Of a stretch of DNA of 64,000 nucleotides, positions 45,159-52,215 are shown piece after piece. Every line of letters starts with the position of its first letter. Positions within the stretch are counted from its first letter, which is position 1. The DNA is from Butyricimonas sp. Marseille-P3923 (GTDB lineage: Bacteria > Bacteroidota > Bacteroidia > Bacteroidales > Marinifilaceae): positions 682,001-746,000 of the forward strand of contig NZ_FXXL01000007.1 of assembly GCF_900184685.1 (NCBI RefSeq), given 5' to 3'. The position numbers and the translations under genes were made by a program. A model generated the notes under the pieces. The model was given only the letters and a program-made list of their open reading frames with translations. It searched no databases and was not told the DNA's origin.

Positions 45159-45862
45159 ATTGTATTATTGTAGATGATGAACCGTTGGCAAGAGAAGCCA
45201 TAGAATTATTGACAGGGGAGAACACGCGATTGAAATTGACGGGGACATTTAATAATGCATTGTCCGCTTCCCGGTTTATGGAGGACAACCCCGTTGATCT
45301 GGTATTTCTGGATATCCAAATGCCGGGCATCACGGGGATTGAATTTGCCCGGGCGATTCCCCGGAGGACTCTGGTCATTTTCACGACCGCGTACACGGAG
45401 TATGCCTTGGACAGCTACGAGGTGGATGCTATTGATTATCTGGTGAAACCCGTGGAGGCAGAACGTTTCCAAAAAGCCGTGGAAAAAGCGATGATATACC
45501 ATGCACTCTTGTTGCAGGAAGAAAAAGAGAATATCGAACCGGTAGATAATGAATTTTTCTTCGTGAAGTCCGATCGCCGTTATTTCAAAGTGAATTTCAA
45601 AGATATACTTTTTATCGAGGGACTGAAAGATTACGTGATTATCCAACTGGCAGACCAGCGTATTATTACCCGGATGAACTTGAAAACGACATATGAACTC
45701 CTGCCTAAAAAAGACTTCCTACGGGTAAATAAATCATATATCGTGAACACGAATCATATTGACTCTTTCGACAATAACGACATCTTTATCGGGAATTACG
45801 AAATAGCGATAGGCAACACGTACCGGGATTCATTTTTCGATACGTTTATGAAGAGGGGATAA
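45155..45862 (+). CDS. LytTR-family response regulator
   Basis: The 235-residue protein has an N-terminal receiver domain (IIVDDEPLAREAIELL; phospho-acceptor Asp in FLDIQMPG, about residues 49-56; conserved Thr/Lys in FTTAYTEYALDSYEVDAIDY and LVKPVE). A C-terminal LytTR DNA-binding domain follows (FFVKSDRRYFKVNFKDILFI to KDFLRVNKSYIVN, about residues 135-210). The start overlaps the kinase stop by 4 nt. Target genes likely include the upstream TonB receptor or its own operon, but I could not identify a paired LytTR site. Confidence 0.93.
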   Translation: MNCIIVDDEPLAREAIELLTGENTRLKLTGTFNNALSASRFMEDNPVDLVFLDIQMPGITGIEFARAIPRRTLVIFTTAYTEYALDSYEVDAIDYLVKPVEAERFQKAVEKAMIYHALLLQEEKENIEPVDNEFFFVKSDRRYFKVNFKDILFIEGLKDYVIIQLADQRIITRMNLKTTYELLPKKDFLRVNKSYIVNTNHIDSFDNNDIFIGNYEIAIGNTYRDSFFDTFMKRG

Positions 45863-46084
45863 ATTCAAGGTAAAAAACGTTTTCACGCGTTTGTCCTAGA
45901 GTAATCCCGGTAATATCGTGATGCAAACGGGTAATACTTGAGTTGTAATGTGGTTGCACGTTTGTTGTAGATACAGTGTAGAAACGCTTCGGGGTATATC
46001 TGCAACGGATGAACAATGGTAGAACATCGAATGAAGGAGCCTACTTGGGGAGAAAGGTAACCTTTACGCATGAGATTTTCAGAC
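45863..46084. other. Gene-free spacer before arsR
   Basis: Together with the operator region it forms a 307-nt gap. I see no tRNA and no convincing gene. A 62-codon open frame on the minus strand (45883-46071) has no family features. The sequence contains a short palindrome AAAGGT-A-ACCTTT near 46055 and phrases like ATGAACAATGGTAGAACATCG that resemble those in the spacer downstream of arsR. Confidence 0.4.
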
Positions 46085-46102
46085 TATCGTACATATACGA
46101 TA
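46085..46102. promoter_or_regulatory. Palindromic operator candidate 1 (TATCGTA-N4-TACGATA)
   Basis: Perfect 7-bp arms with a 4-nt spacer, 68 nt upstream of arsR. The core TCGTA-N4-TACGA is shared with the second site. Confidence 0.55.
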
Positions 46103-46135
46103 TTTATTGATTTTATTTGGAGTTTTCATGTATTG

Positions 46136-46151
46136 TTCGTAGATTTACGAA
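46136..46151. promoter_or_regulatory. Palindromic operator candidate 2 (TTCGTA-N4-TACGAA)
   Basis: Perfect 6-bp arms with a 4-nt spacer, 19 nt before the arsR ATG and centred 50 nt from site 1. This is the expected form and place for an ArsR autoregulatory operator. Confidence 0.6.
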
Positions 46152-46169
46152 TAACAAACAATCTAAAGA

Positions 46170-46484
46170 ATGGAAGATAAGAAATACTCTGACGAACAAA
46201 TACAGGTAGCCCGTTTTGCCAAGGCAATGGGGCATCCGGCAAGAATGGCGATTCTTGATTTCCTTGCAGGACAGGAGAATTGCTATTTTGGAGATATTCA
46301 CGAGGAATTACCTATCGCGAAAGCGACTGTTTCTCAGCACTTGAAAGAACTGAAAAAAGCAGGTTTAATACAAGGAGAAATTGAAACTCCCAAGGTGAAG
46401 TATTGTATCAACCGGGAGAATTGGGCTTTAGCAAGTAGATTATTCGCGAATTTCTTTTGCGAGTGTAATCGGGTGCGGCTTTAG
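46170..46484 (+). CDS. arsR: ArsR-family winged-helix repressor
   Basis: This is a 104-residue ArsR/SmtB regulator. The DNA-reading helix is in [20 protein letters not shown] (about residues 46-65) and the wing in [15 protein letters not shown]. The N-terminal [18 protein letters not shown] is typical. Cysteines at NCYFGD and in the C-terminal FFCEC could bind As(III). The last residues (about NRVRL) appear to come from the junction with the acr3 relic, where the sequence switches frame into that remnant. It probably represses its own operon through the two palindromes upstream; of that operon only a thioredoxin gene seems intact. Confidence 0.9.
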   Translation: MEDKKYSDEQIQVARFAKAMGHPARMAILDFLAGQENCYFGDIHEELPIAKATVSQHLKELKKAGLIQGEIETPKVKYCINRENWALASRLFANFFCECNRVRL

Positions 46485-46597
46485 TGGCCGTTGTCGGCGT
46501 ACTTGTCGAAGTGCTGGTTATGCTTGCTTTGGTACGAATGGCAAACTGAACTAAAAAGTGGTTCCCTGCGCTAGGGAGTAACACGATCAAGATATGA
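46469..46597 (+). pseudogene. Relic of acr3 (arsenite exporter), 3' end only
   Basis: In the frame beginning at 46469, offset from arsR, the sequence reads [15 protein letters not shown], then LVMLALVRMAN, a TGA at 46547-46549, and TKKWFP. This matches the C-terminus of ACR3/ArsB-type arsenite transporters (SGAALA-VVG-LVEVPVML-LV-IANRTK-WF). The TGA is where an Arg codon (CGA) is expected. The rest of the transporter gene is missing, so arsR has been joined to its tail by a deletion. Confidence 0.7.
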
Positions 46598-46712
46598 ACA
46601 AGAGAGGAGTATCATTAGTTTACCCGCGCGCAAGCGGCGGGCTATGGCTTGTCCCGACTATCTTTAGAGTAGAAACACTGTTGAAACATACCATGAAGGC
46701 AAATCAGCGAAG

Positions 46713-46745
46713 ATGCTTCGTTCATGCTTCGTTCATGCTACGTCT
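46713..46745 (+). repeat. 11-bp tandem repeat in the arsR-thioredoxin spacer
   Basis: Three units: ATGCTTCGTTC twice and ATGCTACGTCT once. The 329-nt gap 46485-46813 otherwise holds the acr3 relic, a GC-rich stretch near 46625-46645 and a near-consensus -7 box TATCTTTA at 46661-46668 that could serve the thioredoxin gene. Confidence 0.6.
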
Positions 46746-46813
46746 ATGGTGTAGAGAAAGTATAGAGTAAAGGCAGAGCAATGTATGCCAAGTTCACATT
46801 AAATGAATCAATA

Positions 46814-47281
46814 ATGAAATCACGTATTCAAAGTTATATATATATTATCAGCGTTCTCGTGTTATTGGGAAGTTTATTTCTTCTAAGGGGAAATATTAGT
46901 CGTTTTCTATCGGGGATACAAACGAAAAATAGTACGGATATAAAACATGAAGCGATAGCCGATACAATCATCAAACGATACAATTACAACCGGAATGACA
47001 GTGATTATCAAGTCACTTTTTTAGAATTCGGGGCAACTACCTGTCATTCTTGCAAACTAATAGAGAAAGTCATGGAGGAAGTGCGAGAACGCTATTCGAG
47101 CAAAGTAAATACCGTGTTTATTAACGTGACTCTTCCCGCAAATAAAGATATCGTGAAATATTTTGGAATCGTAACTATTCCGGCTCAAATATTACTTGAC
47201 AAAAATGGGAAAGAATATTATCGTCATGAAGGCTATATCTCGGCAGATGATTTGAGTAAACAATTTTTCATTCGGGAATAA
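46814..47281 (+). CDS. Membrane-anchored thioredoxin-like protein
   Basis: The 155-residue protein has an N-terminal membrane anchor (SYIYIISVLVLLGSLFLL, about residues 6-23) and a periplasmic thioredoxin fold. The redox motif is GATTCHSCKLI (about 76-86) and the cis-Pro segment is IVTIPAQILLDKNG (about 115-128). Similar proteins sit in Bacteroidetes arsenic operons beside arsR and acr3, which fits the arsR and acr3 relic upstream; it is otherwise a general periplasmic disulfide protein. ATG 46814 is chosen over 46781 because the anchor starts directly after it. Confidence 0.85.
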   Translation: MKSRIQSYIYIISVLVLLGSLFLLRGNISRFLSGIQTKNSTDIKHEAIADTIIKRYNYNRNDSDYQVTFLEFGATTCHSCKLIEKVMEEVRERYSSKVNTVFINVTLPANKDIVKYFGIVTIPAQILLDKNGKEYYRHEGYISADDLSKQFFIRE

Positions 47282-47351
47282 CGGACAATATCCTCGTCCC
47301 TTATTTCTTACCGAATACTTTGGGATTCTTTGGGTATTTCCCTGATAAGAG

Positions 47352-47396
47352 CATATAAAGATAGCTAGTTCATAACGAACTAGCTATCTTTATATG
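47352..47396. terminator. 20-bp perfect hairpin downstream of the thioredoxin gene
   Basis: The arms 47352-47371 and 47377-47396 are perfect complements (inner part GATAGCTAGTTC) around the loop ATAAC. It sits immediately beside the ftcD 3'-end relic, in the same relative place that the ftcD terminator takes at 48994-49026. Confidence 0.75.
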
Positions 47397-47410
47397 TATA
47401 TTTACTTGAA

Positions 47411-47458
47411 TCAAATCTTAGAGTTCACTATATTCAGAAAATCGGTTTTCATTTTGAT
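47411..47458 (-). pseudogene. Degenerate copy of the ftcD 3' end
   Basis: Read on the minus strand this gives KMKTDFLNIVNSKI and a stop; the real FtcD ends QMETDILNIVNSKI. Over 42 nt (47411-47452 against 49050-49091) 37 positions are identical, and similarity continues leftward towards the hairpin. No other part of ftcD is present. The rest of the gap 47282-47621 is AT-rich with no ORF. Confidence 0.75.
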
Positions 47459-47621
47459 TAACGGATACCAATCAAAAGAGAATTAGTAAAAAAGTCCGCA
47501 ACAAAATAATTGGAATATTTACTAACAACATCTTTTGGAATTAATACAGACGAAACGTATTTTCGCAAGTGGAACAAGAAATAGTGTATCACCCAAGTAT
47601 ACACTTAAATAAGATTGTACA

Positions 47622-48407
47622 ATGAATTCAAAGAACAAAATGAATACTGATTACAAGGTTGGCGATTTAATTTATGATGCAAATATTTATGATGGATTAA
47701 ATACCTTTTTATTCGATTTGCAATTTTACAAAAAGTGGCTGCCGAAAAATAAGGATGCTAAAATACTTGAACTTTGTTGTGGTACAGGCAGGCTTACGCT
47801 TCCATTAGCAAAGGATGGATACAATATTTGTGGCGTGGATTACACTTCATCAATGCTTGAACAAGCAAAGGTGAAAGCTTCGGAAGCAGGATTAGAGATT
47901 AATTTCATTGAGGCCGATATTAGAACATTAAGCTTGCAGGAAAAATTCGACCTCATTTTTATTCCATTTAATTCAATCCATCATTTGTATAAGAATGAAG
48001 ATTTGTTTAAGGCGTTTAATGTCGTTAAGAATCACCTTAAAGACGGAGGTCTATTTCTGTTAGATTGCTTTAACCCCAATATTCAGTATATAGTTGAAAG
48101 TGAAAAAGAACAGAAGAAAATTGCTGCATATACAACTGACGATGGGAGAGATGTATTGATAAAGCAGACAATGCGATACGAAACAGCAACCCAAATTAAT
48201 CGCATAGAATGGCATTATTATATCAATGGCGAGTTTAATTCTGTTCAAAATTTGGATATGAGAATGTTTTTCCCTCAAGAATTGGATGCATATCTGGAAT
48301 GGGCTGGATTTTATGTTATTCATAAGTTTGGCAGTTTTGAAGAAGAAATATTTAACGATAATTCAGAAAAACAGATATACGTTTTAGCAATGAAAACAAA
48401 AATATAG
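47622..48407 (+). CDS. Class I SAM-dependent methyltransferase
   Basis: The 261-residue cytoplasmic methyltransferase has motif I ILELCCGTGRLTLPLAKDGY (about residues 48-67), the acidic residue of motif II in ICGVDYTSSMLEQA, and the later segments FIEADIRTL and DLIFIPFNSIHHLY. The C-terminal part resembles small-molecule or tailoring methyltransferases, and the acceptor is unknown. The gene is visibly richer in A and T than the flanking housekeeping genes, and it pairs with a SnoaL-like gene 4 nt downstream. Both lie between two copies of the ftcD 3' end, which points to acquisition by transfer. Confidence 0.88.
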   Translation: MNSKNKMNTDYKVGDLIYDANIYDGLNTFLFDLQFYKKWLPKNKDAKILELCCGTGRLTLPLAKDGYNICGVDYTSSMLEQAKVKASEAGLEINFIEADIRTLSLQEKFDLIFIPFNSIHHLYKNEDLFKAFNVVKNHLKDGGLFLLDCFNPNIQYIVESEKEQKKIAAYTTDDGRDVLIKQTMRYETATQINRIEWHYYINGEFNSVQNLDMRMFFPQELDAYLEWAGFYVIHKFGSFEEEIFNDNSEKQIYVLAMKTKI

Positions 48408-48411
48408 TAGC

Positions 48412-48789
48412 ATGGTAGCTATAGACCCTAAAAGCATTGCCCTACAATTCAACGAATGCATTACAAATGCAGACCTGAATGGCTTGTCGAATTTAATGAC
48501 AGAAGATCATATATTTATTGATACTGCAAATAATCGAATTAAAGGAAAGGATAATAATATAGTTCAGGCATGGCAGCCATTCTTCAATCGCTATCCTGGA
48601 TACCAGAATATATTTGAAAATATTGTAGTAAGAGGTTCTACTGTTATTATGCAAGGTTATTCGATTTGTTCTGATGAGATACTTAATAATATTCATGCGA
48701 TTTGGATTGCAGAAATTATAAAAAATAAGGTTGGGGCATGGCATATATATTCTGACACAAAGGCAAATAGAGAACTATTTGACCTATAA
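48412..48789 (+). CDS. SnoaL-like (NTF2-fold) protein
   Basis: The 125-residue protein has the pattern of the SnoaL/NTF2-like fold: an N-terminal helix pair (KSIALQFNECITNADLNGLS), LMTEDHIFIDTANNRIKGKD, then a curved sheet with VRGSTVIMQGYSIC and AIWIAEIIKNKVGAWHIYSD. Such proteins are small-molecule cyclases, isomerases or carrier pockets, and no catalytic set can be named. It starts 4 nt after the methyltransferase gene, so the two probably act together. Composition is equally AT-rich. Confidence 0.8.
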   Translation: MVAIDPKSIALQFNECITNADLNGLSNLMTEDHIFIDTANNRIKGKDNNIVQAWQPFFNRYPGYQNIFENIVVRGSTVIMQGYSICSDEILNNIHAIWIAEIIKNKVGAWHIYSDTKANRELFDL

Positions 48790-48993
48790 TCCTTTATTTA
48801 TCTGAACACAAAGGTATATTCCAAGAATAAAACGTCAAGGCTGAAATGAATTTTACCAGAAATTTTCTATTCTCATATCTTTCCGGTAAAAGCCTTGCCT
48901 TATGGTTACTAACTCGTTATCTCTGAATCTCAAAAACTCCGCTAAAAGTTTATTCTTCAATCGGTTAAATCAATCCTATGAAAATCTAAAATA

Positions 48994-49026
48994 AAAACAG
49001 CTATCTCCACGTGAGATAGCTGTTTT
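48994..49026 (-). terminator. Terminator of the hut/ftcD operon
   Basis: A 14-bp stem AAAACAGCTATCTC / GAGATAGCTGTTTT with loop CACGT has A and T runs on both sides. It lies 23 nt past the ftcD stop and may also end the SnoaL transcript. Confidence 0.85.
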
Positions 49027-49049
49027 GTATGTAATAAATTCGATTGAAA

Positions 49050-50750
49050 TCAAATCTTGGAGTTCACGATATTCAGAATATCAGTTTCCATTTGTTTTGC
49101 CAGTTCGACCACTCTTTCACCTCTGGAAATGATGTCGTTAGCATATTCTTTATCATCCAATCCGGCAGCGTTGATCTTCACGTTGAGGAAAGCGCCGATT
49201 ACCCCGGAGCGGGCAGCCAAAGCTCCAACTCCGGCATCTGTTACTGAATTAGGGTTACCGATTTCAGCCATAGCTTTCACGACTTCCATGCACTCGAAGC
49301 AAAGCATCATCGTCTTGAAAGGAACTTCAGTAGCGAATTTGGTTGCGTCTTGGATAGCTTGATGGCGAGCGGCTTTTTCTTCCTCCGATTTCTTGGGTAA
49401 CCCGAAGGCATCCATGATACGGTTGAAAGCGTTGGTATCCTCGTCAACCATTTTGATTAACTCAACTTGATAAGCCTTTCCTCTTTCTGCCCAATTGCTG
49501 AATTCTTCCCAACGTTCATCCCAACCGCGTTTGTGAGAGGAGAGGTTAGCCACCATGGTAGCCAATGAAGAAGCCAGAGCACCCATGTAAGCGGAAATAG
49601 AACCACCACCGGGAGCGGGAGATTCGGAAGCCGTTTCGTCAGCAAATTCACGAAGGTTCATATCAATCAGGAATTTCTTTCCTTGATTCATCTCGTCTTC
49701 CAGAATATATTCGATAATTTTCTTTCTCGGTTCGAAAGGATAAAGTTCATCCAAACCCAAAGACTTCACGGCAATCTTGATTAACTCCTTGTCGGAAACT
49801 CCGGTAGAGCGTTGTTGTTTGCGCAGGAAATAACGTCCGGCATCCAACATGGCTTTCAACGGAATTACACCTACCAACTCGGAACCCGTTACACGAATAC
49901 CGCGATCTTGTGCTTTCCGGCATACTTCGTCAAATGCCTCGTGCACGGAAGTCACGGAAATATCGGTCAGGTTCATGGAAATTTGGGCGATACCGTATTC
50001 CTCGATAAACCAGCCGATGGCTTTCACGGATTTCAATGTTCCGGGAATCATCACGTTTTTACCTTTCTCGTCTTTCACGATTTTCCCGGTGATAGGGTTG
50101 CCTTCTCTCTTGGCACGTCCGCGTTCGCGCACGTCAAAAGCGATAGCGTTGGCACGACGGGTAGAAGTCGTGTTCAGGTTCACGTTGTAAGCAACTAGGA
50201 AATTACGTGCTCCCACGGCTGTTGCCCCAGTTTTTGCCGTCCATTCGTTCAATTCGCGGGGACCAAAATCAGGATGCCATTGCTCGCTGCTCAAACGTTC
50301 GCCCAAAGCCTCGTATTCCCCGGCACGGCAAGTAGCCAGATTTCTTCTTTCCGGGGTAAAAGCGGCGTTCTCGTAGCAATATACCGGAATATTCAATTCT
50401 TCCCCGATACGTTTTGCCAAAGCGCGAGCGTATTCCACGGTTTCTTCCATGGTAATATTGGACACGGGCACTAAAGGACACACGTCAGTAGCCCCGAAAC
50501 GAGGATGCGCTCCTTTATGTTTTTTCATATCAATCAGTTCAGAGGCTTTCTTTACTGCGCGGAAAGCGGCTTCGCAAACTTCTTCCGGCGTACCTACCAT
50601 GGTCACTACCGTGCGATTGGTTGCCTTACCGGGGTCCACGTCAATCAGACTAACACCTTCAACAGCCTTGATCTCTGCCGTAATCTGGTCAATAATGTGC
50701 ATATCGTTCCCTTCACTGAAATTCGGAACGCATTCTATTAACTTTTTCAT
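49050..50750 (-). CDS. ftcD: Bifunctional glutamate formimidoyltransferase / formimidoyl-THF cyclodeaminase
   Basis: This 566-residue enzyme channels the formimino group of histidine degradation into the folate pool. Residues 1-300 form the formiminotransferase (LIECVPNFSEGNDMHIID at the N-terminus, HKGAHPRFGATDVCPLVPVS near 79-98, GRAKREGNPITGKI). Residues 355-566 are the cyclodeaminase (ASESPAPGGGSISAYMGALA, about 373-392). The fused form is also found in animals and other Bacteroidetes. It is downstream of hutI in the same direction, so formiminoglutamate made after HutI is likely its substrate. A degenerate copy of its last codons exists at 47411-47458. Confidence 0.95.
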   Translation of the reverse strand: MKKLIECVPNFSEGNDMHIIDQITAEIKAVEGVSLIDVDPGKATNRTVVTMVGTPEEVCEAAFRAVKKASELIDMKKHKGAHPRFGATDVCPLVPVSNITMEETVEYARALAKRIGEELNIPVYCYENAAFTPERRNLATCRAGEYEALGERLSSEQWHPDFGPRELNEWTAKTGATAVGARNFLVAYNVNLNTTSTRRANAIAFDVRERGRAKREGNPITGKIVKDEKGKNVMIPGTLKSVKAIGWFIEEYGIAQISMNLTDISVTSVHEAFDEVCRKAQDRGIRVTGSELVGVIPLKAMLDAGRYFLRKQQRSTGVSDKELIKIAVKSLGLDELYPFEPRKKIIEYILEDEMNQGKKFLIDMNLREFADETASESPAPGGGSISAYMGALASSLATMVANLSSHKRGWDERWEEFSNWAERGKAYQVELIKMVDEDTNAFNRIMDAFGLPKKSEEEKAARHQAIQDATKFATEVPFKTMMLCFECMEVVKAMAEIGNPNSVTDAGVGALAARSGVIGAFLNVKINAAGLDDKEYANDIISRGERVVELAKQMETDILNIVNSKI

Positions 50751-50794
50751 ATCCTTGTTTAAATTGAAAATTACTATTTATAAAATATTCAGAA

Positions 50795-50899
50795 TCACCT
50801 AATCACAAAATCGGAAATCATATAATCGACTACGGGTAACGTATCCTGTACGCTTTCCGAATCCATACTTTCTTGTAGTGTGAATACGGCATAACGCAT
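50795..50899 (-). CDS. Possible 34-codon ORF coupled to hutI
   Basis: The ATG at 50899 overlaps the hutI stop as TGATG, the usual form of translational coupling. The peptide begins MRYAVFTLQESMDSESVQDT, is acidic in the middle, and ends FVIR before a TGA at 50795-50797, 45 nt ahead of ftcD. There is no signal peptide or known domain. It may be a real small protein, a remnant of a longer gene, or chance reading through the hutI-ftcD spacer. Confidence 0.3.
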   Translation of the reverse strand: MRYAVFTLQESMDSESVQDTLPVVDYMISDFVIR

Positions 50900-52152
50900 C
50901 AGATTTGTTCCCCGTTCAAGAACACGGCTTCCACCAAGTCGCTTCCGTAAGCGTAGGGGAGATACTCGATTCCCGTGATCGGGGCAGTGATATAGAAATT
51001 GGCTTTTTTACCCACGGCGATACTGCCGAGTTCGTCTTCAACTCCCATGGCATAAGCCGAATTTATGGTTGTAGCGTTTATCACCTCTTCGGGAAGCATC
51101 TTGTAGTTGACACACCCGAGTGACATCACGAATTTCATGTTTCCGGAAGGAGAGGAGCCCGGGTTAAAATCAGAAGCCAAGGCTACCGGCAACCCCGCGT
51201 TTATCATCGCCCGAACGGGAGAGTAGGGCATATTCAAAAAGAACGCGGCACCCGGTAACACGGTCGGCATGGTTTCACTTCCTTTCAGTGCGGCTATTTC
51301 CTCTTCACCCACGTATTCGAGGTGATCGACTGAAAGGGCGTTATATTTTACCCCGACTTGGATACCACCCGAGTAGTCCAGTTCGTTGGCGTGTATCTTC
51401 GCCCGCATTCCGTACTTCATTCCGGCATTCAACATTCTGTCCGTGTCTTCCACGGTAAAGAATCCTTTGTCACAGAACACATCGATATAATCGGCCAAAT
51501 CTTCTGCCGCCACTGCCGGAATCATTTCGTTAATAATCAAATCCACGTATTCGGTCTGTCGTCCTTTGTATTCCAACGGTACGGCATGAGCCCCCAAGAA
51601 CGTGGATTTTATAGTTAAAGGAGTTTCTTCTTTCAGGCGTTTAATCACTCTCAACATCTTGAGTTCACTCTCTGTATCCAACCCGTAACCACTCTTGATT
51701 TCCACGGCTCCGGTTCCCAATGAAGCGATTTCTTGCAAACGGGCGTAAGCGGAATCAAATAATTCCTGCTCGGAAGCCTTGCGGATACGCTCGGCAGAAT
51801 TTAATATACCACCGCCTCTTTTAGCGATTTCCTCGTAAGAGAGTCCTTTGATTTTGTCTATATATTCGATCTCGCGACTTCCCGCGTACACGAGATGCGT
51901 GTGTGAATCGCAATAAGCGGGCAACACAAGACGACCGGTCGCATCAACTTCCTGTACCGTGTCGGTATTCTCGTAAATAGCGTCTTGATTCAATTCGCTC
52001 ATTTTCCCGAAAGCCTCGATACGATCATCATCGATTAGAAGGTAGGCATCATCAATTATGCCTAATTTCGCCATATCGGCACCCGCAACCCATTTACGCG
52101 GTTCTTCCTCAACCTGAACGAGTTGCTTTATGTTGATAATTAATGTTTTCAT
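50899..52152 (-). CDS. hutI: Imidazolonepropionase
   Basis: HutI hydrolyses imidazolone propionate to N-formimino-L-glutamate, the third step of histidine degradation. The 417-residue amidohydrolase has the metal site DSHTHLVYAGSREIEY (about residues 76-91), GAVEIKSGYGLDTESELKML (about 147-166) and HANELDYSGG (about 249-258). SVDHLEYVGEEE, PGAAFFL and DFNPGSSPSGN complete the family pattern. hutH and hutU are not in the window. ftcD follows in the same direction, making a two-enzyme unit. Confidence 0.96.
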   Translation of the reverse strand: MKTLIINIKQLVQVEEEPRKWVAGADMAKLGIIDDAYLLIDDDRIEAFGKMSELNQDAIYENTDTVQEVDATGRLVLPAYCDSHTHLVYAGSREIEYIDKIKGLSYEEIAKRGGGILNSAERIRKASEQELFDSAYARLQEIASLGTGAVEIKSGYGLDTESELKMLRVIKRLKEETPLTIKSTFLGAHAVPLEYKGRQTEYVDLIINEMIPAVAAEDLADYIDVFCDKGFFTVEDTDRMLNAGMKYGMRAKIHANELDYSGGIQVGVKYNALSVDHLEYVGEEEIAALKGSETMPTVLPGAAFFLNMPYSPVRAMINAGLPVALASDFNPGSSPSGNMKFVMSLGCVNYKMLPEEVINATTINSAYAMGVEDELGSIAVGKKANFYITAPITGIEYLPYAYGSDLVEAVFLNGEQI

Positions 52153-52179
52153 CCTTTTCGTGTTTATATCATTTGGGAA

Positions 52180-52187
52180 CGAAAGTA
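52180..52187 (-). promoter_or_regulatory. -7 box for hutI (TACTTTCG, near consensus)
   Basis: One base from TAnnTTTG, 28 nt before the hutI ATG. Confidence 0.45.
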
Positions 52188-52215
52188 TTAAAAACCTTGA
52201 ATATCCGCAAGGTTT

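Noticed and set aside
45883-46071. 62-codon minus-strand open frame in the spacer before arsR
   Set aside because: No family features, no promoter box or signal peptide; composition like the surrounding repeat-bearing spacer.
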